Assembly (NCBI GenBank): GCA_017304945.1
Contig: JAFKLG010000073.1
Coordinates: 1-64,000 of the forward strand
Direction of reading: 5' to 3'
From: Rhodospirillales bacterium
GTDB taxonomy: Bacteria > Pseudomonadota > Alphaproteobacteria > Acetobacterales > Acetobacteraceae
DNA: 64,000 bases
This document shows, one piece after another, positions 42,276 to 50,595 of this stretch (its first letter is position 1; each line of letters opens with the position of its first letter). A program made the position numbers and the translations under genes. The notes beneath the pieces were generated by a model, which had not been told where the DNA came from, searched no databases, and saw nothing but the letters and a program-made list of their open reading frames with translations.

Positions 42276-42433
42276 GTCAGCTTCCCTTTTGGGTCTCTTG
42301 CATGACGGCGCCGTGCGCGTTGGGTCCGCGAGAGTACCCTCCAGGACGGCGTGAACACATCGTCGCGCCGGCTGCGATCCGTTCGGACCCGCGTGCGTTC
42401 GGGGTGCGGAGCCTTGGAGAGAGCAGTCACATC

Positions 42434-42658
42434 ATGAGCAACCACACCTACCGCATCATCGAACTGGCCGGATCGTCCGAGATCAGTCACGCGGACGCGA
42501 TCGAGAATGCGATCGGGCGGGCGGCGGCGACGGTCCGCAACCTGCGCTGGTTCGAGGTGACCCAGATGCGAGGCGAGATCGAGGACGGCGAGATCCGCCA
42601 TTACCAGGTCACCATGAAGGTGGGCTTCACCCTCGAGGGCGAGAGCGCCGACTCCTAA
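42434..42658 (+). CDS. Dodecin flavoprotein
   Basis: A 74-residue dodecin. The family forms hollow dodecamers that bind and store flavins. Matching features are YRIIELAGSSEISHADAIENAI, RNLRWFEVTQMRGEIEDG with the flavin-stacking Trp39, and a final VTMKVGFTLE strand. It might buffer flavins for the many flavoenzymes and the BLUF receptor nearby, though this is inference. The ATG at 42434 is chosen because the family starts MSNHTYR-like. A short hairpin (42688-42702) follows. Confidence 0.93.
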   Translation: MSNHTYRIIELAGSSEISHADAIENAIGRAAATVRNLRWFEVTQMRGEIEDGEIRHYQVTMKVGFTLEGESADS

Positions 42659-42687
42659 AGCGCGGCACGGTGCCGGCCGGTACGTGT

Positions 42688-42702
42688 CCCGGTTCGACCG
42701 GG
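42688..42702. terminator. Short hairpin between convergent dodecin and VOC genes
   Basis: CCCGGT, loop TCG, ACCGGG (42688-42693 and 42697-42702), in a GGT/CCGG-rich spacer between two convergent genes. Confidence 0.3.
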
Positions 42703-42764
42703 GCGCGCTGGTCCGGTGCCCTGGTCCGCGTCCCGGTCCAGTGCCCGGATCGCGGTGGCGCGCC

Positions 42765-43340
42765 TCAGGCGGCGGTCGGCTGGCCGGCGCGGAACACCGG
42801 CACGTCCTCGTCGTCGTGCAGCGCGCCCGCCCCTTCGGTCGGGCGGAGGACCGCGTAGTTCAGCGCGGCGTCGATATCGCCTTCCCACACCTCGCGCGGC
42901 AGCTCGTACAGCAACTCGACGCCGTAGCCGTTCGGGTCGTTGATGTAGAGGCTGTGGGTCATGCCGTGCTCGATGCGGCGATTGAACCGAACGCCCTTGC
43001 GCTGGAGGTATTCGAGCTGCCGCAGCCATGCCTCGCGGGAGGGCAGGGTGATGGCGATGTGGTTGATGGCCGCCGGCACCCCCGTACCCGCTTGCGTCGG
43101 CGCTTCCGGCAGGTCCTTGTTCTCCATCAGCGCGATGTCGTGGTGGTTCAGCTTGCCGTCGTGATCGGCACTGTAGAACCGCATCTTGGGCGGGTTGGGG
43201 CGAACGGGCGACGTCCTGAGCTCGCCGACCTGGGTCAGGCCGACGATTTCGGTCCAGAACCGGTGCGACTCCTCGAGATCGCGCACGTTCAGCACGAGGT
43301 GGTTCAGCCCGATGGGCGCGACGGGGCGGTCCTGCGGCAT
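42765..43340 (-). CDS. VOC-family protein (glyoxalase/extradiol dioxygenase-like)
   Basis: A 191-residue vicinal-oxygen-chelate protein with two beta-alpha-beta-beta-beta modules. Likely metal ligands are His14 in GLNHLVLNV, a central INHIAITLP His, and the late Glu in GYGVELLYELP. The pattern resembles catechol 2,3-dioxygenase-like VOC enzymes rather than glyoxalase I. The ATG at 43340 gives a conserved N terminus. A ring-cleavage role is possible but no aromatic pathway gene adjoins. Confidence 0.88.
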   Translation of the reverse strand: MPQDRPVAPIGLNHLVLNVRDLEESHRFWTEIVGLTQVGELRTSPVRPNPPKMRFYSADHDGKLNHHDIALMENKDLPEAPTQAGTGVPAAINHIAITLPSREAWLRQLEYLQRKGVRFNRRIEHGMTHSLYINDPNGYGVELLYELPREVWEGDIDAALNYAVLRPTEGAGALHDDEDVPVFRAGQPTAA

Positions 43341-43467
43341 GGCGCTTCCTCCATTCTTTCTCTTGTTCTTGGCAATGGACGGCTGGCCCGACGGGGCGAG
43401 CGGCGGCGGCCTCATACGACGTTATGGGTAAGCGGCCGGCTCCGTCCAGCGGAACCGGCGCGGCGAC

Positions 43468-46158
43468 TCAGGACGGTTCGGGCGCCAGTTGCGCCGCGGT
43501 CGGGTCGGCCAGCATCGTCTCCAGTCGTTCCGCCAGCTCCGTCGCGAGCACCGGCTTGCGCAGCAAGGAGAACCGTCCAGCGACGGCATCGGCGACCAGG
43601 AACTGCGCCGCATCGTTGGTGTAGCCGGTCAGCAGGATGGCGGGCAGCCGGGGCCGGCGCTCCTGCACCTCCCGGATCAGGGTCAGGCCGGACATCCCGG
43701 GCATGGTGAGATCGGTGACCAGCACGTCGACCGGCTCGCCGTGGTCGATCAAGGCCAGCGCCTCCGCGCCGTGGGTCACCGTCACCACGACGAAGCCGAG
43801 TTCCGCGAGACCGGCCGCCAGCGTCTCCCGCACGATCGCCTCGTCATCCACCAGCAGCACGCGGCGGCTGGTCGCCGCGGCCGAACGAAGTGGCGCGATC
43901 ATGCGCTGCGGCGAGGCCGCGATTTGCGCGCAGGGCAGCCACAGCACGACCACGGTGCCCTGGTCGGGCGCGCTGCACAGCGCCAGGCCGCCGCCGGACT
44001 GTTCGGCAAATCCCTTCGCCATCGACAGGCCGAGACCAGTGCCCTTGCCCTGCGGCTTGGTGGTGAAGAAGGGTTCCAGCGCGCGCGCCTGGGTCGTGGC
44101 ATTCATGCCGACCCCGGTATCGGTGACGGTCAGGCGCAGATAGCGCCCGGCCGGCAGGTCGACGACCGTGTCGCCGGGCGCGACGAGGTCGAGGTCCAGT
44201 GCAAGCGTCAGCGCACCGCCCTCGGGCATCGCATCGCGCGCGTTGGTGGCGAGGTTCACCAGCACGGTCTCGAGCTGCCCCTTGTCGACCAGCGCCGGAG
44301 GCAGGTCGGCCGGCGCCTCGATGCGCAGCCGGATCTGCGCGCCGAGCGCCGGGGCGAGCACCTCCTGCATCTCGCGCAGCAATCGCGCGAGGTCGACCGG
44401 TTCGGCGCGCAGCTCGCCGCGCCGCGCGAAGGACAGCAGCCTGCGCGTGACGGTGGCGCCGCGGGTCGCCGCATCCTCGATCATCCGCGCCAGGCGATCG
44501 ACCGCTCGGGCGTCGCCGGTACGCTGGCGGAGCAGCGCGGCGCCGCCCTGCACGGCCTGCAGCACGTTGTTGAAGTCGTGCGCGATGCCGCCGGCGAGCT
44601 GGCCCAGCGCCTGCATCCGCTCCCCATGCGCGGCGCGCACCGTGGCGGCTTCCCGCGCGACGGCCTCGCGTTCGACGCGGCCCTCCAGATCGAGGTTCAA
44701 GGCGCGCAGCCGCTGCTCCGCCTCCTGCAGCGCAGCCTCGGCCGTCTTGCGGTCCTGGATGTCCACGGCGACGCCCAGCCAGCGCAGCGGGCTGTCGGCG
44801 CCGCCGCGCACCAGGCGGGCGCGGCAGAGGAACCAGCGATAGGTGCCGTCATGCATCCGCACGCGGTACTCGGTGACCGAGTCGGCCCCGCTGGCGATCG
44901 CGGCGCGCCAGGCATTGGCGGCGCGCGGCCGATCCTCCGGGTGGACCACCCGCAGCCAGTTGAGGCCCATCAGCGCGTCGACGCCGAGGCCGACCTGATC
45001 GATGAAAGTCTGGTTGACGAAGATGTTCTGGCCATCCGCGTCGGCGACGAACACCCATCCCGGCACGATGTCGGCCAGGCTGCGGAACTCTTCCATCGCG
45101 CGGCTACGCTCCCGTTCGGCCTCGGCCAGCGCGTAGCCGAGCCGATCGACCTCGACCAGGCCGGTGCGCGGGGCGGCGGTGGGATGCGCCGCCACGGCGT
45201 CGAGTGCGCCGATGATCCGCCGCGACAGCAGCAGCGCGAGGCCGATGCTGAGCGCGAGCAGGGCGCCGCCGATCAGGCCCGCTTCCAGCAGCCTCGCCCG
45301 CAGCGGCTCGCTCAGCGCCGCATTCGGAATCCCGACCGTGACGATGTAGCCGCTCTGCGGTGCGCGGGCGTAGGCGGTGATCATCGCCTCCCCGTCCGCC
45401 GTGACCTGCCCGCCATCGAAGAAGCCGACCGGCACGCGGCGGGCGGCCTCCAGCATCTCCGGTGGTCCGGCGCGACCGTGATACGCATCCGCGTCGACCA
45501 GGCGGGTAACGGAATGCCCTTGGCTGTCGAGGATGGAGGCGAGCCAGCCGGGCGGCAGATGCAGCGCCTGGAGGTCCGCCGTCAGCAGCCGCAGCGGCAG
45601 ATATAGGCTCAGCAGCCAGCGGGGGCGGTCGGTCGCCGGATCCAGCACGGGCAGGGCGACGCCGACCTCCGCGCGCTTGGTCCGCGGCCCGATCACCAGG
45701 TCGGAAATGGCCGGTCGGCCTTGGGCCAGCGCGTCGAGCAGGAAGCTGGTGGCATGAACGCCGCTCAGCCGCTCACCGGGTGCCCAGGCGGTCGAGAGCA
45801 CGACCTCGCCCGTCGTGGAGGTGAGGGCGATCACCGGTCCGTCCAGGGCGGTCGCGGCGGCGCGCAGTTCATGCTCGAATCCGTCGAGATCACCGCGATG
45901 CAGTTCGCGTGATCCGGCCAGTACCCGCAGCGTCGTGAACGCGCTCTGGAATTGCAGGTCCAGCGCCGCGGCAGCGGCCTGGACGCGGCCCCGCAGGTCG
46001 TCGCGCTGCCGCGCCTCGGCACTGCGATAGGCTTCGTGCAGGCCCAAGAGCGCCAGGGACACCAACGGCGCGGCGATGGCGCAGACGAGCACCACCAGCA
46101 GCGCGCGCGCGGAGGACAGCAGAGGCGGGCGCGATCCGAGCAGGACAGCCGGTGGCAT
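43468..46158 (-). CDS. Hybrid sensor histidine kinase with receiver domain
   Basis: An 896-residue membrane-bound hybrid kinase. A membrane helix near residues 18-40 and another near 282-305 bracket a periplasmic Cache-like sensor. A PAS domain follows (about 365-480, SLADIVPGWVFVADADGQN), then the His-kinase core with HDFNN (phospho-His), NLATNARDAMPEGG (N box), DTGVGM (G1) and GKGTGLGLSM (G2). A C-terminal receiver (about 770-890) has DVLVTDLTMPG with the phospho-Asp and Lys in RKP. The ATG at 46158 is preferred for the membrane topology; a GTG at 46230 with an AGGA is possible. No response regulator gene adjoins. Confidence 0.92.
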   Translation of the reverse strand: MPPAVLLGSRPPLLSSARALLVVLVCAIAAPLVSLALLGLHEAYRSAEARQRDDLRGRVQAAAAALDLQFQSAFTTLRVLAGSRELHRGDLDGFEHELRAAATALDGPVIALTSTTGEVVLSTAWAPGERLSGVHATSFLLDALAQGRPAISDLVIGPRTKRAEVGVALPVLDPATDRPRWLLSLYLPLRLLTADLQALHLPPGWLASILDSQGHSVTRLVDADAYHGRAGPPEMLEAARRVPVGFFDGGQVTADGEAMITAYARAPQSGYIVTVGIPNAALSEPLRARLLEAGLIGGALLALSIGLALLLSRRIIGALDAVAAHPTAAPRTGLVEVDRLGYALAEAERERSRAMEEFRSLADIVPGWVFVADADGQNIFVNQTFIDQVGLGVDALMGLNWLRVVHPEDRPRAANAWRAAIASGADSVTEYRVRMHDGTYRWFLCRARLVRGGADSPLRWLGVAVDIQDRKTAEAALQEAEQRLRALNLDLEGRVEREAVAREAATVRAAHGERMQALGQLAGGIAHDFNNVLQAVQGGAALLRQRTGDARAVDRLARMIEDAATRGATVTRRLLSFARRGELRAEPVDLARLLREMQEVLAPALGAQIRLRIEAPADLPPALVDKGQLETVLVNLATNARDAMPEGGALTLALDLDLVAPGDTVVDLPAGRYLRLTVTDTGVGMNATTQARALEPFFTTKPQGKGTGLGLSMAKGFAEQSGGGLALCSAPDQGTVVVLWLPCAQIAASPQRMIAPLRSAAATSRRVLLVDDEAIVRETLAAGLAELGFVVVTVTHGAEALALIDHGEPVDVLVTDLTMPGMSGLTLIREVQERRPRLPAILLTGYTNDAAQFLVADAVAGRFSLLRKPVLATELAERLETMLADPTAAQLAPEPS

Positions 46159-46250
46159 GGCAAAAAAAGTCCGCAAAGTCTCCCGAAGGCCGGACAACCG
46201 TGCGAGATCGCAACAGTCTCGGCCACACACGTTCCTGTGATCGCTGAATC

Positions 46251-47618
46251 CTACCGCGGGCTCAGGCGAAACGCCGGTGCGCGGCTCGGCGTGAGGGTGA
46301 CGACGGCGGCCGGCAGCACCGGTTCAGTGTCCAGCCGCGCGACCTCGAAGCGGGCGAGCAGCATGGCGAGGGCGAGGGTCGCCTCGGTGAGCGCGAACTG
46401 GGCGCCGACGCAGACGCGCGGACCGGTGCCGAAGGGCAACCAGGCATAGCGAGGCGGCGGTGGCGCGTCGGGCATGAAGCGATCGGGGTCGAAGACGGCG
46501 GGGTCGCGCCAGAAGCGCGCGTGCCGGTGCAGCACCCAGGGGGCGATCATCACGATGCTGCCCGCGGCGACATCCTGCTCGCCCAGCCGGTCGGGACCGA
46601 TCGCCTGACGCACCAGCACGAAGGCGGGCGGGAACAGGCGCAGCGTCTCCTGCACGACGGCGCGGGTGCGCACGAGCCGGGGCACCGCGGTCGCATCGGT
46701 GCCGATCGCGCGGGCCTCCGCGGCGACACGGGCCTGTTCGGCGGGCGTCGCGGCGAGCATGACGAGCGCCCAGAACAGCGTCACCGCGGTGGTCTCGTGC
46801 CCGGCCAGGATCATGGTCGCGACCTGGTCGCGCAGCGCGATCCGATCGAAGGCGGCGCCGGTCTCCGGGTCGCGCGCCGCGCGCAGCAGGTCGAACAGGT
46901 CGCGCGAGGCGCCCGCGGGGCATTCCGGCCGGGCGAGCCGCGTGTCGACGATCTGCTCGATCAGCCGCATCCAGCGGGCGCGGAACCGGGCGCGCCGCAG
47001 GTCGCGCCAGGTCGGCACGCCGGGCGGCAGCACCATGTCGAGCAGATGCGGCCGCGACAGGTCGGCGGCGAACTCGGCGATCATCGCGCGCATGGGCGGC
47101 CCGAAGGTCGCCATGTCGAGCGAGACCATCGAGCGCCCGGCGATGTCGAGCGCCAGCATCTGCACCGCGGCGAGCAGGTCGACGGGAGCAGCGGGGCCGG
47201 CGGCAAGCCGGTCGAGATGGTCGGCCGTGGTGGCGACCACGTGCTGCGCGAGCAGTGGCAGCATGCGCGGGGCGAGGGCGGGCGCGATGGTGCGCCGCTG
47301 GTGGCGCCAGGCCTCGCCCTCGGACAGCAGCAGGCCGTTGCCGACGACCGGGCGGAGGATGCGGATCGAGGCGGGGGTGCGGCGATAGTTGCCGGGATTG
47401 TCCACCAGCACGCGGTGGATCGCCTCGGGCGTGTTCACCAGCAGCGTCGCGCGACCCAGCAGGTCGCGGCGTTCGGCGTCCTCCTGATAGGCGCGTTCGG
47501 TCCAGATCGTCACCGCGTTGGTGCGGATCGCGCGCAGATAGGCCCAGAACGACAAGGGCGCGGCGGGCGGCGTCGGGCTGAGCGGGGCGAAGCGTGGGAC
47601 GGGTTCGACGCGGTCCAT
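46251..47618 (-). CDS. Cytochrome P450
   Basis: A 455-residue soluble bacterial P450. Diagnostic motifs: I-helix AGHETTA, K-helix ETLR, and the heme-binding FGTGPRVCVG with Cys403 as the axial thiolate. The N terminus (MDRVEPVPRFAPLSP) has a Pro-rich hinge and no membrane anchor. It resembles the CYP102/CYP4-like fatty-acid or terpene hydroxylase type by its GAEWRHQRR-like C-helix (SEGEAWRHQRRTIAPA). No ferredoxin or reductase partner adjoins; the Rieske ferredoxin at 32408 is not a typical P450 donor. Confidence 0.95.
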   Translation of the reverse strand: MDRVEPVPRFAPLSPTPPAAPLSFWAYLRAIRTNAVTIWTERAYQEDAERRDLLGRATLLVNTPEAIHRVLVDNPGNYRRTPASIRILRPVVGNGLLLSEGEAWRHQRRTIAPALAPRMLPLLAQHVVATTADHLDRLAAGPAAPVDLLAAVQMLALDIAGRSMVSLDMATFGPPMRAMIAEFAADLSRPHLLDMVLPPGVPTWRDLRRARFRARWMRLIEQIVDTRLARPECPAGASRDLFDLLRAARDPETGAAFDRIALRDQVATMILAGHETTAVTLFWALVMLAATPAEQARVAAEARAIGTDATAVPRLVRTRAVVQETLRLFPPAFVLVRQAIGPDRLGEQDVAAGSIVMIAPWVLHRHARFWRDPAVFDPDRFMPDAPPPPRYAWLPFGTGPRVCVGAQFALTEATLALAMLLARFEVARLDTEPVLPAAVVTLTPSRAPAFRLSPR

Positions 47619-47622
47619 GCGC

Positions 47623-48726
47623 TCAGTCTAGCAGGACGCAATGCTCCGGGGCGAAGGAGATGCTGACGGCGCTACCCTCGTCGTGATGTTCGGTGGGTGG
47701 CCGGCGGACGATCAACTGCCCGGCCGGCCAGTCCACCACGTACTGGATGAAGTCGCCGTGGAACATGCGGCGATGAATCGTGCCGGGAATGCCCGCCCCG
47801 CCGGCACGATCGATCTGGATGTAGGAGGAGCGGAGCGCGACCAGGCTGCCGGTGCGGCGCCCGTCCGCCGCGGCGACCTCGAGCGGGAGGCCGGTGCGGG
47901 TTTCGAAGCGCAGCGTGCCGGCGCGGCCGGGGCCGGTCACCTCTCCTTCGATCATGTTGGCGGCGCCGACGAAATCCGCGACGAAGCGGGTGGCTGGCGT
48001 CGCGTAGAGCGTTTCGGGCACGCCGATCTGCTCGATCCTGCCGTGGTTCATCACGATCACGCGGTCGGAGATCGCCAGCGCCTCTTCCTGGTCGTGCGTC
48101 ACGTAGACGGCGGTGATGTCCAGCCGGCGCTGCAGCTCGCGCAGCTCCACCCGCATTTCCGCCCGCAGCTTGGCATCGAGATTGGACAGCGGCTCGTCGA
48201 ACAGCAGCACGGTGGGGGAGAAGGCGATGGCGCGGGCGACCGCCACGCGTTGCTGCTGGCCGCCCGAAAGTTTCGACGCGGGACGGTCGGCGAAGCGGCG
48301 CATCTGCACGAGGTCGAGCACGCGGTCGACGTTGCTCGCGATGTCGGCGGCCGAGGCTTTGCGCACGCGCAGCCCGTAAGCGACGTTCTCGGCGACCGTC
48401 ATGTGCGGCCAGATCGCGTAGGACTGGAACACCATGGACACGCCGCGCTTCTCGGCCGGCACGTTGCGGCGTTCAGTCGCCGACCAGACGGTTTTTCCGT
48501 TCAGGCGGATGGTGCCCGAGAAGGGCGTCTCGAGCCCGGCGATGGCGCGCAGCGTTGACGTCTTGCCGCAGCCGGAGGGGCCTAGCAGCGTGACCAGTTC
48601 GCCGGGTGCGATCGCGAAGGAGACGCCGTCGACTGCCGTCGCGTCGCCATAACGCAGCACCAGGTCGCGAACCTCGATGCGGGCATCGGTGCCGCGCGGG
48701 TCGGCGTGGGGGGTGATATCGCTCAT
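47623..48726 (-). CDS. ABC transporter ATP-binding protein (PotA/FbpC-type, CUT1-like)
   Basis: A 367-residue ATPase with Walker A GPSGCGKTS near 49-57, Q-loop MVFQSYAIWPHMTVAENVAYG, signature [17 protein letters not shown], Walker B LLFDEPLSNLDAKLR and VTHDQEEALA. A C-terminal TOBE-like domain of about 120 residues follows, as in iron, spermidine and phosphonate importers. The ATG at 48726 overlaps the fused permease stop by 4 bp. The IWPHMTV form is common in ferric-iron and 2-aminoethylphosphonate systems. Confidence 0.93.
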   Translation of the reverse strand: MSDITPHADPRGTDARIEVRDLVLRYGDATAVDGVSFAIAPGELVTLLGPSGCGKTSTLRAIAGLETPFSGTIRLNGKTVWSATERRNVPAEKRGVSMVFQSYAIWPHMTVAENVAYGLRVRKASAADIASNVDRVLDLVQMRRFADRPASKLSGGQQQRVAVARAIAFSPTVLLFDEPLSNLDAKLRAEMRVELRELQRRLDITAVYVTHDQEEALAISDRVIVMNHGRIEQIGVPETLYATPATRFVADFVGAANMIEGEVTGPGRAGTLRFETRTGLPLEVAAADGRRTGSLVALRSSYIQIDRAGGAGIPGTIHRRMFHGDFIQYVVDWPAGQLIVRRPPTEHHDEGSAVSISFAPEHCVLLD

Positions 48727-50501
48727 GCCTCGGCGCCCCGCACGCGACGCGCGACGCGGAACAGGATGGCGACTGCGACGAAGACCAGCGCGGTCTGCAG
48801 CAATGCCATGGCGGCGGAGAGTTCGGAGGAGGCGGACAGCCAGGAATTCACGATGGCCGGCGCGACGACTTTCGAGTGTGGACCCATGAGGAAGATGGAA
48901 ACTCCGAGTTCGCGGACGGAGGCGATGAAGATCAGCAGCCAGGCGGCGACCAGGCCGGGCCGCAGCAGCGGCAGGGTGACGGTGCGCATCTGATGCCCCC
49001 ACGACGCACCACACACCCGCGCGCACTCCTCCAGGCTCGGATCTACCTGCAGGACGACGCCGGCGATCGTGCGCAGGCCGAGCGGGATGAACACGGTGAA
49101 ATAGGCGATGCCGAGGAGCCAGAGCGTGCCGTAGATCGGGATCGGGATGTTGATCCAGGCCCAGAGCAGGCCGAGGCCGAAGACGAGCCGTGGCACCGCC
49201 TGCGGGATCATCAGCACGAACTCCATCGCGGCGGCGCCGGGCAGCCGGGCGCGGTAGATGATCCAGGCCAGCACGCCGATCACCGGCACGCCGATGGTCG
49301 CCACGACGATGCCGAGCAGCAGGGAGTTGCCGAAGGCGGGGGCGAGCGAGCCCATGGCGAGGGCGGTTTCGTAGTTGGCCAGCGTGAACTGCATCTGGCT
49401 GATGATGACGGTCGCGAAGCGCTGGAAGGAGGTGAGGCAGAGCGCGCCGAGCGGCAGGATGACGGCGAGGATGATGTAGCCCCAGGCGATCCCGAGCAGC
49501 GGCCAGCGCAGTGCGCCGACCTCCATCGCGCGGGGGCGGAACGCCTTGCCGGTGATGGTGGCGTAGCTGCCCTTGCGCATGATCAGCTTGGCGAGCCCCA
49601 GCGTGATCACCATGGCGCCGAACAGCGACAGACCCATCGCGGCGGCGCGTCCGTAATCCGGCGGATAGGAGAGCGCGGCCTGCCAGATCGCCGTCGTGAT
49701 CACGTAGAAGCGGCCGGGGATGCCGAGCACGAAGGCGGCGGCGAAGGAGCCGAGCATTTCGGCAAAGACGAAGATGGTGGCGGAGAGAACGCCCGGTGCG
49801 ACGAGCGGCAGCGTGACCTTGAGCGCGGTGCGCAGCTTGCCGGCGCCCAGCACGCGGGAGGATTCCTCGAGCGACGGATCCATGGATTTCATCGCGGCGG
49901 AAATCATCACGAAGGCGACGGTGCCTTCGAACAGCGCCATCACCCAGGCGATGCCCCAGGGCGAGTAGACGTCGAACAGGTCGGAGCCGAATCCGAGGTT
50001 GCGCCAGGCCTGGTTGACCAGCCCGGTCTTCGGTCCGAGCAGCACGCCCCAGGCCAGCGCGCCGATCAGCGGGGTCATGTAGTAGGGCAGCTCCATCAGC
50101 CGCTCGAGCCGTGCGCGCCCCGGAATGGCGGTGCGGGTGAGGATCCAGGCCTGCACGAAGCCGAACAGCACCGCGAGCACCGTGGCGATGCAGGCGACCA
50201 GCAAAGTGTTCAGCAGCACGTGAGGCTCGTTCACGAGATCGGTGTAGTTGAGCCAGCCGAGTTCCTCGGGCGGGAAGACCTGCGGATCGCCGATGTTGAG
50301 CGATTCGGTGACGAGGAAGACGAGCGGATAGAGGATCAGTGCCCCGCAGACGACCAGGAGCAGGAGCATGATCCAGGTGCGCGGCAGCGGCATGCGCAGG
50401 CGCGGCAGCCAGCTTGCCGGGCCTGCCTCGGCGGTGGCGTACGCGTCGACTTCCGCCGCGGTGGCGATGGGCCGGCCCGCGCCGGACTTGCCATTCGTCA
50501 T
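48723..50501 (-). CDS. Fused double-domain ABC transporter permease (FbpB-like)
   Basis: A 592-residue inner membrane permease with two BPD_transp_1 domains in one chain, about 12 membrane segments. The two EAA loops are SLEESSRVLGAGKLRTALKV near residue 230 and SLEECARVCGASWGHQMRTV near 505. This form is typical of ferric-iron (FbpB/SfuB) and some phosphonate or spermidine-type importers. The ATG at 50501 has GGGGGA upstream; the open extension is not family-like. No periplasmic binding protein is next to it, so the ligand is unknown. Divergent from the unknown protein at 50596. Confidence 0.93.
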   Translation of the reverse strand: MTNGKSGAGRPIATAAEVDAYATAEAGPASWLPRLRMPLPRTWIMLLLLVVCGALILYPLVFLVTESLNIGDPQVFPPEELGWLNYTDLVNEPHVLLNTLLVACIATVLAVLFGFVQAWILTRTAIPGRARLERLMELPYYMTPLIGALAWGVLLGPKTGLVNQAWRNLGFGSDLFDVYSPWGIAWVMALFEGTVAFVMISAAMKSMDPSLEESSRVLGAGKLRTALKVTLPLVAPGVLSATIFVFAEMLGSFAAAFVLGIPGRFYVITTAIWQAALSYPPDYGRAAAMGLSLFGAMVITLGLAKLIMRKGSYATITGKAFRPRAMEVGALRWPLLGIAWGYIILAVILPLGALCLTSFQRFATVIISQMQFTLANYETALAMGSLAPAFGNSLLLGIVVATIGVPVIGVLAWIIYRARLPGAAAMEFVLMIPQAVPRLVFGLGLLWAWINIPIPIYGTLWLLGIAYFTVFIPLGLRTIAGVVLQVDPSLEECARVCGASWGHQMRTVTLPLLRPGLVAAWLLIFIASVRELGVSIFLMGPHSKVVAPAIVNSWLSASSELSAAMALLQTALVFVAVAILFRVARRVRGAEA

Positions 50502-50595
50502 GTTCTGGACGTCCCCCTTTTCGGCAGCGAAGGTTGTCGGCTGCGGGCTGTCAAGCATAGGATCGGGGAAATCAGAACTTGGAGGAACGGCGGGC
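50502..50595. promoter_or_regulatory. 94-bp divergent promoter region
   Basis: The starts of the permease (-) and of the 540-residue unknown (+) lie 94 bp apart, so both promoters and any shared regulator site must be here. No clear -10/-35 pair was recognised. Confidence 0.4.
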